This document shows positions 10,370 through 21,415 of a stretch of 64,000 bases of DNA, piece after piece. The notes beneath the pieces are model-generated. The model made no database searches and was not told the origin of the DNA. It worked only from the letters and a program-made list of their open reading frames with translations. The position numbers and the translations under genes are program-made. Positions within the stretch are counted from its first letter, which is position 1; every line of letters starts with the position of its first letter. The stretch is taken from the NCBI GenBank assembly GCA_029448655.1, contig JACCLO010000018.1, positions 1 through 64,000 of the forward strand, written 5' to 3'. The DNA comes from Wolfiporia cocos (lineage: Eukaryota; Basidiomycota; Agaricomycetes; Polyporales; Phaeolaceae).

Positions 10370-13036
10370 TCAGACATGGGTTTCTCGTGGCCACCACGAA
10401 TCAAGCAGTTCGCGGTCATCCTCAGCTTCAATTGGACCACAGGGCCGACCAGGCCAACCGATGGACTCGTTGCGCATCGCAGGGTAGAATACCTGACTGG
10501 CTTTGCCCGCCCAATCAAAGTCGACAACCTTGATCTCCGCTTTTTCTTCGTCAACGATCCGCGCCATGATATTGCTCGACCTAAGGTCGCCGTGTACGAA
10601 GCCCTTTTTCTTGAGCAATTTCAGAACATTCTCCAATGATTCCCGTATAGCCTTACGGCACAGAGGGGTTAAATCACGTAAGAGGTCGTGTAAGCGCTTC
10701 CAATCCCCATCCAAGTGGTCCATGATGTAGGCAACAGGAGCACCTTCCAAGCAGACACACCCATGGAGGGTAGGCACGAGGCCTTCCTTCGCCAGAAGTC
10801 GATGTATGTCTTCGCCATAGGAACCGCTGACAAGCTTGACAACCACAGGTGTCTGCTCCGGCAACTTCTCCCGTGCAGAGGTCGTCGACAACGTTGCTGT
10901 GAACAGCACTCGGTTGTTGAGATCGACGACAAGAGGCTTCTTGAATGTGAGGGTCCCAGTGCTTGGTTTGTCGGCAGCGGTGTCGGCAGCGGTGTCGGCA
11001 TACAGCGTGCAGGATGAGTAGATTTGAGGGGTGCCACAAGGGAATGAGGGTGGTTCAGCGGTTGATGAAGCCAGCCTGTAGGACGACATTAACCTGATCC
11101 CACAGTGGCATTATTGTGTTGGGCAACGTACTCCTTCAGCTCCTCTACTCCTTTAGCGAGCGCATACAGCAACCGTGCGAGCTGATTCTGTCGCTCTTTG
11201 GTGACGTCTGGTAGCATACAATACATTGCACTTAGTGGTTCCACTATGTAATCCTCTCCATCATAAAAACCGCCCTGCATGGACAGATGGGGTCCTGTGT
11301 GATAATCATAAGGGCGCCCAAGAACATGTATGTTTGGTTCAAAGTACATACCCAACAAGCATGGGAGAAACATTGGTGCACCCGCCTTCATGCACATCGA
11401 AGAGTTTTGACCACAATCGAGTAGTCGTGCGCCACTTGCATGTAGACGTCATAGCCAGTTTCTGTCACAGATTTGGGACATGCCACTATTTTTCCCGTAT
11501 TTTTACCTATTTATCTGGTATTTCTACAACCTTGTAGACATTTACGCTGCTAAGCGCCCGTCTACACGTACACGCAACCAAACAACACGTACACAACGCG
11601 GTATACGTCCACTTGTCATAACAACACGTACATAACACGCTTGTACGCGTCAATGACTCAGCGGACTAACCTCCGGTGTCACGCGCCTTACTCATATCCC
11701 GATACCGGGCTATGTCAGTACAATTGGATAAGCGGCCCGCTCGTTATCACATGCCAATGACCTTACGATTACTCATATCCCGATCCCGGAATATAATAAT
11801 CACATGCATGGCTTACTAACGTAGCTACAGCCACTTCCACAACATGGACCTACGGTCCAAACAAACGATCTTACTGGTGCGGCCATTACCGGCGCACATG
11901 GTCTATGGTAGTTTACGACTAAACCATATTAGTTATGTCTGCGCACAGACCACCTTCATGTTTGGCTCCCTTACCGGTAACCAAACAAAACATGTATATA
12001 AGTAGGGCTATCACTGCGGATAAGCCTTAGATTTGTTCTCTGCATTCGCACAGTTACATACCATCTCTGCTTGCGCCCACTAGCCTCCTCACCAACCTTC
12101 TGCAACATCTTCAAGTCGTCTATAAGGTTATAGTGTGAGTCCCACAGTCTAGTCTGTGTCAGTTTCGCCCGCCTCACGCTTGTCCTCACGCAGGCAAACT
12201 GGGAAGATCTCCTCCTCGTCCATGAACAACGTTGCATCCGGTTTGCATACGGCACGGTCGAGTTTGGGAAAAAATTTGTGGTTGAGCCTAAAGTTAGGGA
12301 GCAGTCCTTGAACACATTCGTTAAATTTCGCTGTGCGTGCGTTCTCATCGTCGAACGGGTTTCCCATCTCGTTGCACAATAAGGCGGCAGCACGGATGGA
12401 GGCAACCGCGATAGGGTCATCGGTGGCTGAAGAAAGGTCTGTGCCAAGTCGAATTCGGAAAAGACGAAAGACATCGTGGAGCGTGCATATCGGCACACCG
12501 CTCTTTTCAACGGGACGCATACATAAGATGGCTGCGCGGGTTCTTTGTACGTCTGCCCACACGTCCGTCTTGGCAAATTCTGATGGTGCAGGGAGGGAGT
12601 TGAGCAGTACCCTGAAATAAAAGGCAAGGTTCGCATATTGTGTATTCAAATCATTCAGTTGTAACTCTTTTGAGTGCATGTCAGCTTGGGACTAGGGACG
12701 TCAGGAATAGATAGCAAGCCTACTTGCCATATCTGGGTAATCATCTGGGATGTTGATATGTACTTCCAAGTACTGCATTTCACCCAACTCCTTCTCTCCA
12801 GGAGCAGAAGCTGCACTGACCACAAGTCCCATAATACTCATAGCGAGCTTAGCACCAACTGTACCAAGACCCTCCTCCTGCAGAAGCGGCAATATCTCTT
12901 TTTTTACATGTTCAATCAAGCGGTTGACCTTTTTGGCTGCCTCCTCGACTAAGCTCTTTAGAGTTTTGTATTGAGGACGCGGCTTCTTGCGTGGTGATGA
13001 TGGGGTGTCACTGGGACGTTTCAAACCCGATGACAT
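10370..13036 (-). pseudogene. Kinase-like gene (HGD..N / DFDWAG type) split by a solo LTR
   Basis: Starts at ATG 13036 (MSSGLKRPSDTPSSPRKK.., basic nuclear-looking N-terminus) and ends at 10370. An intron of about 39 nt lies near 12683-12721, then a helical exon runs to 12162 where a solo LTR is inserted. Removing the LTR and one GTTTC copy keeps the frame (REAGE continues into TGYDVYMQVA). The C-terminal part carries the catalytic-loop equivalent FVHGDLRSSNIM and the metal-binding equivalent VDFDWAG, i.e. HGD instead of HRD and DFD instead of DFG, as in a large basidiomycete kinase-like family. A further frame change lies near 11397 and an intron or shift near 11040-11090. The LTR makes it a likely pseudogene; kinase activity is unproven for the family. 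Relatives lie at 53840 and 58586. Confidence 0.75.
11463..12161 (+). mobile_element. Solo LTR (element 2 family) inside the kinase-like gene
   Basis: 699 bp, TGTCACAG..CTGTGTCA, flanked by perfect 5-bp duplications GTTTC at 11458-11462 and 12162-12166. It is nearly identical to the 3' LTR of element 2 (47445-48104) except for a 39-bp segment near 11600 bounded by a direct repeat (aacaacacgtaca). TATATAAG lies at 11995-12002. It arose from a full insertion followed by LTR-LTR recombination. The duplication also fixes the true LTR ends of this family. Confidence 0.95.
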
Positions 13037-14280
13037 GACACCGTGCTTGGGCTTGGGAGGGGGAGGGCTGTGGTGGTGGCAGTCAATAGGAGAGATGCGA
13101 GTCTACCTATCAGTAAGCAAGAGTCACCACGCTGCACTGGACGGCAACCAGTGCTCCGGTGACCATATATGCATGGTGTCCAGGGTCCCATGCTGACAAA
13201 CCAGTGTGCCGACTCGCGGCATCGGTGGCGCTGGGCGTTTACGATCCATATTAATCCCTTCCAATTCACGGCAAGCTAGTACGCGATCACGAAGTCGACT
13301 CGCACTCAGAGTGAGAAGTCCGTTCATCTCGCGATCCCCGTCACCCAAATGCATCTGCACTAGCGAGGCACTTGTTCGCAAGGCACAGTGAGACACCACG
13401 CCCGTTCATCTCGCAATGATCGTCTAGGCTCGTGAACCCTTCGTGAATGGTGCACCTAGCAAGTCCCCTTCACGCTTTCATGTGTGCTGCGCACAGGCAC
13501 CATTCTGATGCAGTTCCAGCCCACATAATGGCGGAGGTCGATAGCAAATCGGCTCACCAATGCGTGCTTTGATGCGTGCACAGCTGTGCTCATAGCCGAT
13601 TTTATTGAGAAGTAAACCTAATCTTTCCGTGCCAAGAGACCCGCCGCAATGCCGTGAAACAATGTCTCAGGCTGTCGCCGTCATTGGATATAAACTTATG
13701 TTACGGGTGTCAGAGAGCGTGTTCGGCAATGATGGAAGAAGTAACCATTCAACGAGAGTGTGGAAAATGGAAGATAGTGTGGCGCGCGGGATGGGAAGAG
13801 AAGGGTGCCACACCGGCGAGGAGTGGCCGCGCCCCAACAGTGGTCGAGATGAGCCCGATGGATGCATAACACAAGGTGCTCTGTATCGAGACGGTATGAA
13901 CAAAGGAAGCTGGGTAGCGAGGTGTCACGGCGAATACTTTAGCTTCCTCATGCTGCGTTGGAATGCTAGGTGGTTTTGCACGGGGTTATTGGCATACCAT
14001 TGTTAGAACAACAAGTTATTTGAGTATCGAATGCCGGATGACGGTAGTTAGGTGAGAGTTACATGCATTGCACATATCACCTTCCGCTTGCAATGGTCAT
14101 GTAAACTAACACTATCCCTTCTGAGGCGTGCGTGGACCGATCGCTTGTATACAGCTGTGTCTTGTTTCCTGTTTCATGCTACAGCTGCATGTGATGATCA
14201 ACATGCAATGATTTGTACTAGAGCGTTTGTGATATCGAGCGAACTCACCGCGTTCTCTACTATAACATGGTTGTATTCCT
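13037..14280. other. Intergenic stretch, nothing recognised
   Basis: Open frames of 60-130 codons occur on both strands but none has splice-consistent neighbours or a recognisable motif. The region 13400-14060 is balanced in composition and could hold the upstream region of the minus-strand gene at 13036 (its start lies at the left border) and the 3' end of the gene ending near 14280. Confidence 0.4.
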
Positions 14281-14281
14281 T

Positions 14282-17200
14282 TCACTGTCTCAGGCTCGCG
14301 GGAATTTCCACTAGGACCACCGGCATCCTTCCAACGAGTGTTGTACGATCGATGCTCTTTATCGTCTCTTCTATTTTGCAGCATATCCCTTCATTTGCGC
14401 GAAGCAACTCTTCCAAACTGTCAATGACAGCACGCCCAGAGGACGCATATTCGGCCTCGAGGTCGATAAGGCGGTTGAAGTGGGCGACACTGCAGTGGCC
14501 GTTCACAGGGATCAGCAGGTCCGCAAGAATGCGAAGTATGTATGGGCAGTCAGCACACACCTATCCGCACGCATGTGCATAGGATCCTGCGCTGCCTCCC
14601 GGAGGATTGCACTCCGATCAATGTGCACTTCTTCACGTACGCTGTCAAAGCGATCCGTGATCTTGCCGAAAATAGCCTGCGAGGGTCGAGCACATACTCA
14701 GCATACCGCAATATCCTTAGCAGCTTCTACGGCACCTGATGCAACTCCCGCAGAACATCTTCGATGTCTTGGACATTTGCAGTGGCTTCCTTGCACCGCG
14801 AGCGGTTCCCAGCACCCGTTATATTTGTTTTCCGGAATGAGCCACGTTCACGTCGCCCTATGAAAGGCTCGTGTTCAATATCCTGCAGCAGCAGTCCCAG
14901 TGACACTAACAACAAAAGTCAGAAGTGCGCCGTTGTATCTATGGATAAGTTTACCAGTAGCCCTCTCTCGCTTGTATGGGCTCAGCGATGTGGGCTGACT
15001 CCGAGAACCAATCTCAAAGTTCAACTCCGGCAACGGTTCGCATTCTTCCACGACTGGCGCGAAGGTAACGGAATGTCTAGGATGGGTCTTTCTCGTGGAG
15101 ACAGAGTCTCCTGCACAATCATCGACCTCAACAACCTTGCCAATTGGGGTAGATGTTACCTCCGTCAACTCAAAATCAGTTTGCTCAAGCTTTTCCGGAG
15201 AGGGAATGACGAGAGGAGCAGGAGAATGTATACGATCGGATCTTGGTGTGGTATTCGTTCCGAGCATGGAATCTGCTATGGTCGCATGTATCGCCTTGTT
15301 GGCAACTTCGGAGATGTCTGACATAGAATCTTCAGCGGTGGCTGGCTCCTCAGGCAGAGGCCCTGTATGAACATTACCAGATCCCGTCAAGAGGCTTTCA
15401 GATGCGGATGATGACATAGACTTCTTGGACAGAGATGTGCATCCCAAAGTATTCAGTGTAGGCTGTATGGTTTCTTCATGGTGAACACCAGGAACTCCGC
15501 TCGTACTGTTGTCTACAGTCGCAGATCTGTGAGGGGCTTCAGAAGTGAGGTTGGCCCATGGCGCAATCTTTCTCTTTTTGCTTGTGGACTGTTTTAGTAT
15601 TAGCGTATGGCGTAGAAAGTGTCACGGTACACGCGCCTTAGCAATGTTGGTAGAACCTGACAATGGGTGAGCTTTCTCTTGCAAGGCAGGGTTCGACATT
15701 TCGACCCTCTGTAGTCCACGACCATGATATGGCTTTCTCATCAATCACGAGAACGCAAGAGAACAAACATACCCTTTTGTCCGTTGTCGAAGCACTGGCT
15801 GCGAGAGCAGGGACCACATGCTTTGCGTGTGTCTTGATTTTTACTTCCGATTGATTTTCCTTAGTCTCTTCGACAGGTTCGTCCTCGACGAACGTGTCAG
15901 ATAGCTCATGCCTGTCACATAACGGATCGTCGTCCGAGGCTCCCTGGTAGATGATAGGGCCCGGCGGAGACGGTTTTGTCTTCCAGAGCTTTGCTTTATG
16001 AGGTCTACCTTTGGTCGTGCTCGACTGAGGGGCTTTGCTTTCCAGGGCAGGCTTATTGTCGGCCTTCTTGCGACGAGCAAACAAAGCTGTGAGAGGAGAC
16101 AACGTGTTCCGAGTAGACGAAAATGGATCGGATTCGGGTAGAGCACCATAGTCAATCATGTGGGAGCATGAGGTAGGAGAACATATTTTCTCCTTTTCGC
16201 CGTGATATCTGTTGGTTGCCCTAGTCGCCGCTGTAGAACGAGGCTGAAGCACCTGAGATTCCGTGCGCTCTGGAGGATCTGGTGTGCAAAGAGCGCTACG
16301 ACCTGTCGGGGAAGTCTTGGATCGTTTATTGGCAACAGCGTCCTCTGCCAGCTTATCTGAGTTAGGACCGTCTTCGCTGCACTCAGTAGAATCTCGCTTT
16401 CTCTTGTAGGCCTTGGCGGCAACAGAGTTATTGGTCGACTTGCGGGTTTTCCCGGCAAGTCGGGATTCGGACGATTTGGCTGACCTAGTGGAGATTACTC
16501 TAGGGCCTTCCGACCGTTGCCTACGTTGAGGCGGGGCCAGCAGAACCGAGTCGACGTCAGATGGATCACATAGTTCCTCATCGCTTGCGCCAAAGGCTTC
16601 TCTTCGGACATTTTTCGAACGCATATGGGGCGTAGATTTCATAGACTGACGTTCGTCGATAGCAGAAGATCTCGAACTAGTCGCGTTATCAAGGTCTGAT
16701 CCGCAGCTGAGTTCGTCACTGCTTTGGTTGGTATTGTAGACTAGCGGAAAGTTGACAGTGTTGATGAGCGCGGATGCTATGGATTGTGTGATACTCACAT
16801 TGTTGGACTTTCTCAATCCTCTAGTGAGTGGAGATCAGTCATGGAAGAATGCGATCAATTTAGCGCACCTCGGATTGGCTTAGTTGTTTCATCGGCTTGC
16901 CCTGGGTGTCAAAATCTAAAACCAGTGGCGACGTCGCTAGTGATAGCTTCGGTGGGAGTATCTCTCTATACTTCTGTCCCTGCATTACGATACCGTGTCA
17001 GCACTCGCAAACCAGATAGAAAGTATAAGCTACGCTTTCTTACTTGACCTCTGTCGCGCAACGCATTTGCGAATCTGTCCAGATCGCCGCTCGTAAGAGT
17101 AAACGTTACAACTGGGCCGCTTTCGTCTATGCCAGAGGTTATCGGTTCTCCTCCGAGAATAGGAGGACTGCACATGACAATTTGCACCTGCGCGCCGACC

Positions 17201-18666
17201 CTCTCCTCGCCAGAACGCTCGCGCAGGATATCTATTTTGTGTATGGAAGTGTATGAGATTGTCAGGGATTCATATTGGTTATCCTGTATCGATGTATGAA
17301 CATATAATCAGCTCGCCGTATGACGGACATCGAATAAGGTCAAAAGGCACACTTCTATGAGCATGTTCACGAGTATTGCCTTGGGATCGACATATAGCCT
17401 ATCGCATCGTTGTGTTTGCCCACAGGCACAGACTTCTTCTATCGCAAAAGGCTGCGGGCTATATGGCGCCGGTCAGCGTGATAATACGGCAGCTTAAGTT
17501 ACTCACAAAGTCCGGTCGCCAGCAGCCAGTGCTTCGGCAATCTTCCGTGAGGTCACGTCCCAGTCCTCCGAGGGCACGTTCTCAAGCAGCCCCGTGACCT
17601 TTTTGTCCGATGCTGGTGGTTTCCGGGGGAGACGACTTGCTGAACACAGACTGGATGAATGCAGTACGGTTTGCGCGACCGGAGGCAGCCCCCTTCGTTG
17701 AAGGCAATAGACGCGCAAATAGCGTCAACAAGCTCTCCAGAGGAAGGAAATCTGGATCATGGTATCGGAATCTGACATGACGCTGCTTCGAGAGAGCTTA
17801 CCTTTGGTGCGCCAGATGGTGGCTCCGAGGCGACGACTACGCACAAGAAATGGTATGCGGCATAGTAAGGTAAAATGGAATCAGGCTCACCCTCCAAGGA
17901 TTTGGTCGTCACGAAGCGTGTGTTGATTGGCGTGATGCATCGCAGCAGAATCGGCGAGAAGAGTATATGCCTGGTAATGTCGAAATGAGTGTAAGTTTGG
18001 CGCATAAATAAAGGTGTAAGAGACCGTACAGTGCATCGTAAACCAGTACTTATCATCGGAGCAGTTGGTGAGAAACATATGTCGCATAGATTGGGAAAAA
18101 GCGTGGCTGCTATGACGTCCTTTGCTTTGCTACTTTTGCCTTTGTCTAGCGCACCCATGAGCCCATCTGAAGAAGGGAATGGGGATGGAGATTACCGTTT
18201 TCACTTTCATCGAGAAAATCCTGGACATAGTCAGCTTCCCGGACAAAGCGTAAACATCGAACTAAAGCATACGAGAACACCGGACAAGAGAGAGTTGAGC
18301 ACTCCTTCCCATAACCCCTGTTGCTCATTCTGCTGCTTTCTAAGAGTTGGGAGAACCTTCTCGTGATAGACCTTGTAGAAAATCGCGGCAGCGGCTTCAA
18401 GGGCAGGCTGCGGAAAAGCAGAGTATATGGGAAGAAGGGGCCTGCGCAGACACTGAGATAACACTTTGGATGCTTGCTCGGATATCGTGGATAAATTCTA
18501 TATGATGATGAACAGACATCCACTGAGCCCCAAATAGCTGCCTTACGAGTAAGACGAGGTGGGAGGACACCTTCTCGAGGGCCTCTGCTAGACTTTTGCT
18601 ATTCTTGGCGCGAGATTTTGAGATAGTCTGCTGCAGCAATTTGAAAGGAGAATCGGAGGCAGACAT
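14282..18666 (-). CDS. Large multi-exon nuclear protein, Red1/SYCP2-like meiotic axis layout (tentative)
   Basis: Starts at ATG 18664-18666 (MSASDSPFKLLQQTISKSRA). At least ten introns of about 45-70 nt with GT..AG borders, for example 16741-16798 and around 15600-15665. Order of regions: N-terminal helical repeats (EALEKVSSHLVLLVRQLF; ALEAAAAIFYKVYHEKV; ESLLTLFARLLPSTK, 17500-18666); a compact beta-rich unit at about 16990-17190 (VVTFTLTSGDLDRFANAL); a long Ser/Lys/Arg-rich disordered middle (about 14880-16740) with basic patches; and a C-terminal coiled coil (about 14280-14900, RLIDLEAEYASSGRAVIDSL). This order (ARM-like, Spt16M-like, disorder, coiled coil) is the layout of the meiotic chromosome-axis proteins Red1 and SYCP2; that match is by architecture only. 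One frame slip lies at a C run near 17623. Alternative: another chromatin protein. Neighbouring MSH4 supports a meiotic reading weakly. Confidence 0.5.
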
Positions 18667-19040
18667 TTCAAGTGGTGGGTGTACAAGGAGTAACTAGTAT
18701 GGCTGTCAAGAACAAGGCGCGACGCGGAAACGCGTAGTGTCACATCCATCACAAATACGTGACGCGACGCAACGCACGCGCTACTAGACATCTCTGAATT
18801 AAGACGCCGATTCGAGCCGACGTTGTCCAGAATACAAGCTTGTGCTTCTGCGGACGCTTCAAACATAGCTGGTATATGTATGGTATATGATATTTCTCAT
18901 TAGCAGAAAGTAGCCACCCTTGCCGCTCGTTTGTCTTCAGGGCGAGGTATGCGATAATGGTACAAGACAAGAAAGAAGCATAACCAAAGCTGGCGTAGAG
19001 TGACAAGAATGTCCGAACAATGCATACGAGAGCCAATCAC
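18667..19040. other. Short intergenic stretch between two minus-strand genes
   Basis: 374 bases holding the upstream region of the gene starting at 18666 and the 3' end of the gene ending near 19041. No motif stands out. Confidence 0.4.
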
Positions 19041-20350
19041 TCATACATCTTGTCTCCGTCGGTCTCAACGCCATAGAACTGCCACATCCGATGCGCCTCC
19101 AAGTCCGGCATCCCATCCATCTTCGCGCCCACTTCTCCGTCAACCTCATATAGCTGTTTAGTCTATAAATGAAGTCTTATGAGGCACCAAACAGCAACTA
19201 GGAAAGGAGGGAGGGGGGGTTGCTCACGAGACAGAGCGTAGTCTTGATCATCGGAGGGCCAGGCGTAAATTGCTCGAAGTCGTCGTTTGACGAGTCTGCT
19301 TGATCCCTAGCGAATAAGTGCGGATGTGGTACGTGCAAATGTTCATCACCACCCTCCGTGGCAGAATCTACTAGCATGTCGGGCGCAGCGGGATTACTTG
19401 GGACAGCGACCTGCATTGTTCGCTTGACACGTATGAGTCTTTCTTCGATCCATCGAGTATAACTGCATCTGAAATTGCCCGTGCGACAAGATCGGTAATA
19501 GATTTCTGACCAGTGCAAAGTAGCTTAAAATAGCATGAGTACATGATGCTGATTCTCAAAAAAGTGAGGATGCGTACAATGAGCTCGGCGCTGATCTCGC
19601 GCCTGCCAAGTGTTCGAACAACACGCTCTTCTTTGCCGTCGGAGCCTGGAGTTGTCTTACCAGCCTTGATGCTCGAAGGGTCGAGCCGGTCTCCGAGAAT
19701 CGTTGTTATTTTCAGCTCTGACAGCAACGAGACGAGTGTGCAAAAGAAATCAACACAGCTGGCCCGGCACACGTAGCGATCTGCACTGGTGTGAGTGCGT
19801 CCCTGTCCTCGGCGTGAGGGGTAGTCGGCGGATCGAAGAACCCAGGGGGAAGTGGCTGCCCGTGAACGATCGTCGTGTTGGCAGTGGAGTCATACTCCGA
19901 GAACTGGTGAGGGCACCGTAGATCCTCTGCCCATAGCGACCGTAAAGCTTCGTAGCCACCCGGCAGCGCGAACTCCCCGAGGTCGATCGGACCGGCGCGA
20001 AGCATTTGATCGAAGAGGAGGTACCTGCGAAGCTGGGGCGTCGTGAAATAGTGCCGCACCTGCTCGAAGTCTTCGAGGATGACGTCTCGATTGGCGAGGA
20101 TAGTGAGCGCTTGAGCTTCGAGTGGGAGACCAATATTGCGATCAGTGTCGAAACCTATGGCCGGGGTTCGGAGGAGGATTCGATCACCCACCCACCAGCT
20201 CGTCCCATTTTCCCACACTAGTCTCCGCCAGCGTCCACACGTCCTCCTCCTCCCGGCCCTCCTCGTTCCTCCCAAGGAGCAAGCATCACGTGTCCTCTGA
20301 CCCCGCCCACGGCGCGAGCGGCACCGTCCTCTTAGTATCAGCATGAACAT
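19041..20350 (-). CDS. Unidentified multi-exon gene
   Basis: The best exon (about 20190-19760) reads GFDTDRNIGLPLEAQALTIL.., rich in helices, with a hydrophobic RRYLLFDQML core. It continues in a shifted frame at about 19770 (CRASCVDFFCTLVSLLSELK), then, after an intron starting GTACGC near 19575, as SITDLVARAISDAVILDG and a downstream exon with the acidic stretch DSATEGGDEHLHV. The last exon at about 19150-19041 ends EAHRMWQFYG..DKMYE and a TGA. The first ATG at 20350 leads into an Arg-rich segment that may not be translated, so the start is uncertain. I do not recognise the family. The change of frame near 19770 is either a lesion, an unseen intron or an error in the sequence. Confidence 0.45.
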
Positions 20351-21415
20351 ACGCCGCAGGCACAGTCGGGACGCCGTGCACGGTCACAGCAGCAAGTGTG
20401 GCCGGCGCCCGGCGCCCGGAGTTACCATATCAATAAATCAGCACCGAGCCGCTATGAGAGGGCAGGGATTGGAAGGGAAGGGGATGAACATGAGCGCGGT
20501 CGCGACGTCAGTCACAAACGGCGTGTGGAGGAGGCCGGTCCACCGGACGTGCACCGCGTCTGCGACGGACGCCGGCGCGGGCGGCGCGTAGACGGCAACG
20601 TAAGGGTCGGTAGCGTCGCCAGCGTGCGGCCTGCCGCGGCCGAGTGAGTGAGGTGAGATCGGCGTGTGAAAGGGAGATGGCGCAGCTCACCGCTGTGCGT
20701 GTAGGCATGCCATTCCAGCCTACTGAAAGAGCGCAGATACGTCCTCCTCCCAGTCTGCCTGCCCGTTTGCGTCGTGTGGCGCCCGGGCGCAGGGGAAGGA
20801 CGTGGAGAGGTGTATCGCGGGCAGCGTCGTGACGGTCGGCGAGACTACGTGTGCGAGGGATGCTTCCAGGGGGTGAGTGCGAGTGCATATGAAGAGTTAC
20901 TATATATGCGGGACCGATCGCGGCAAACGGGACGCAGGACACCTGACTGCAAGGCGTAGAGCACGCGCCGTGGGCCACGGAGCGTGTCCCAGCCCGATAG
21001 CGCCGCGTGCTGCTTCGTGTTCAGCGGGACCACGTCGAGAGGAGCGAGCACCGCAACGCTGTCACCGCGGCGGGATGAAGACAAGATGGACACAGACGCA
21101 GTAATTAAGGCATAGGGCGGACGGTGTGGGCGTGATAACACATGTAACTAACTTTCACAATCCTGTACGTCCTCCCGTTGCTCGAGTCTCGTATTGTATT
21201 CGTTTCAGACCTGCCCTGTACGCACAATTGAGATCCCTTATTAGGATGTCCCGAGATTCGGCACCGCTCGTCGATCGATCGCATGCGGGGACTCAAACCC
21301 GCCGTCATTTGTCGTCGCCCTCGGTCTCGCGCCTTTTCCTTTTCGCTGGATCGCTACGCTCGTCCCATATTTTCCTGGCTTTGCACGCCCTGCCTCATCC
21401 CACCCCGCTACGGCG
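20351..21415. other. GC-rich intergenic region between divergent genes
   Basis: Lies between the minus-strand gene starting near 20350 and MSH4 on the plus strand. Composition is GC- and CpG-rich (around 20560-20830 and 20940-21060) and open frames exist on both strands without recognisable content. The likely role is a shared upstream region. No TATA or other named site can be supported. Confidence 0.4.

Noticed and set aside
20508..20978. 156-codon minus-strand frame in GC-rich DNA
   Set aside because: High GC removes stops; Arg/Pro-rich with no motif or splice-consistent neighbours.
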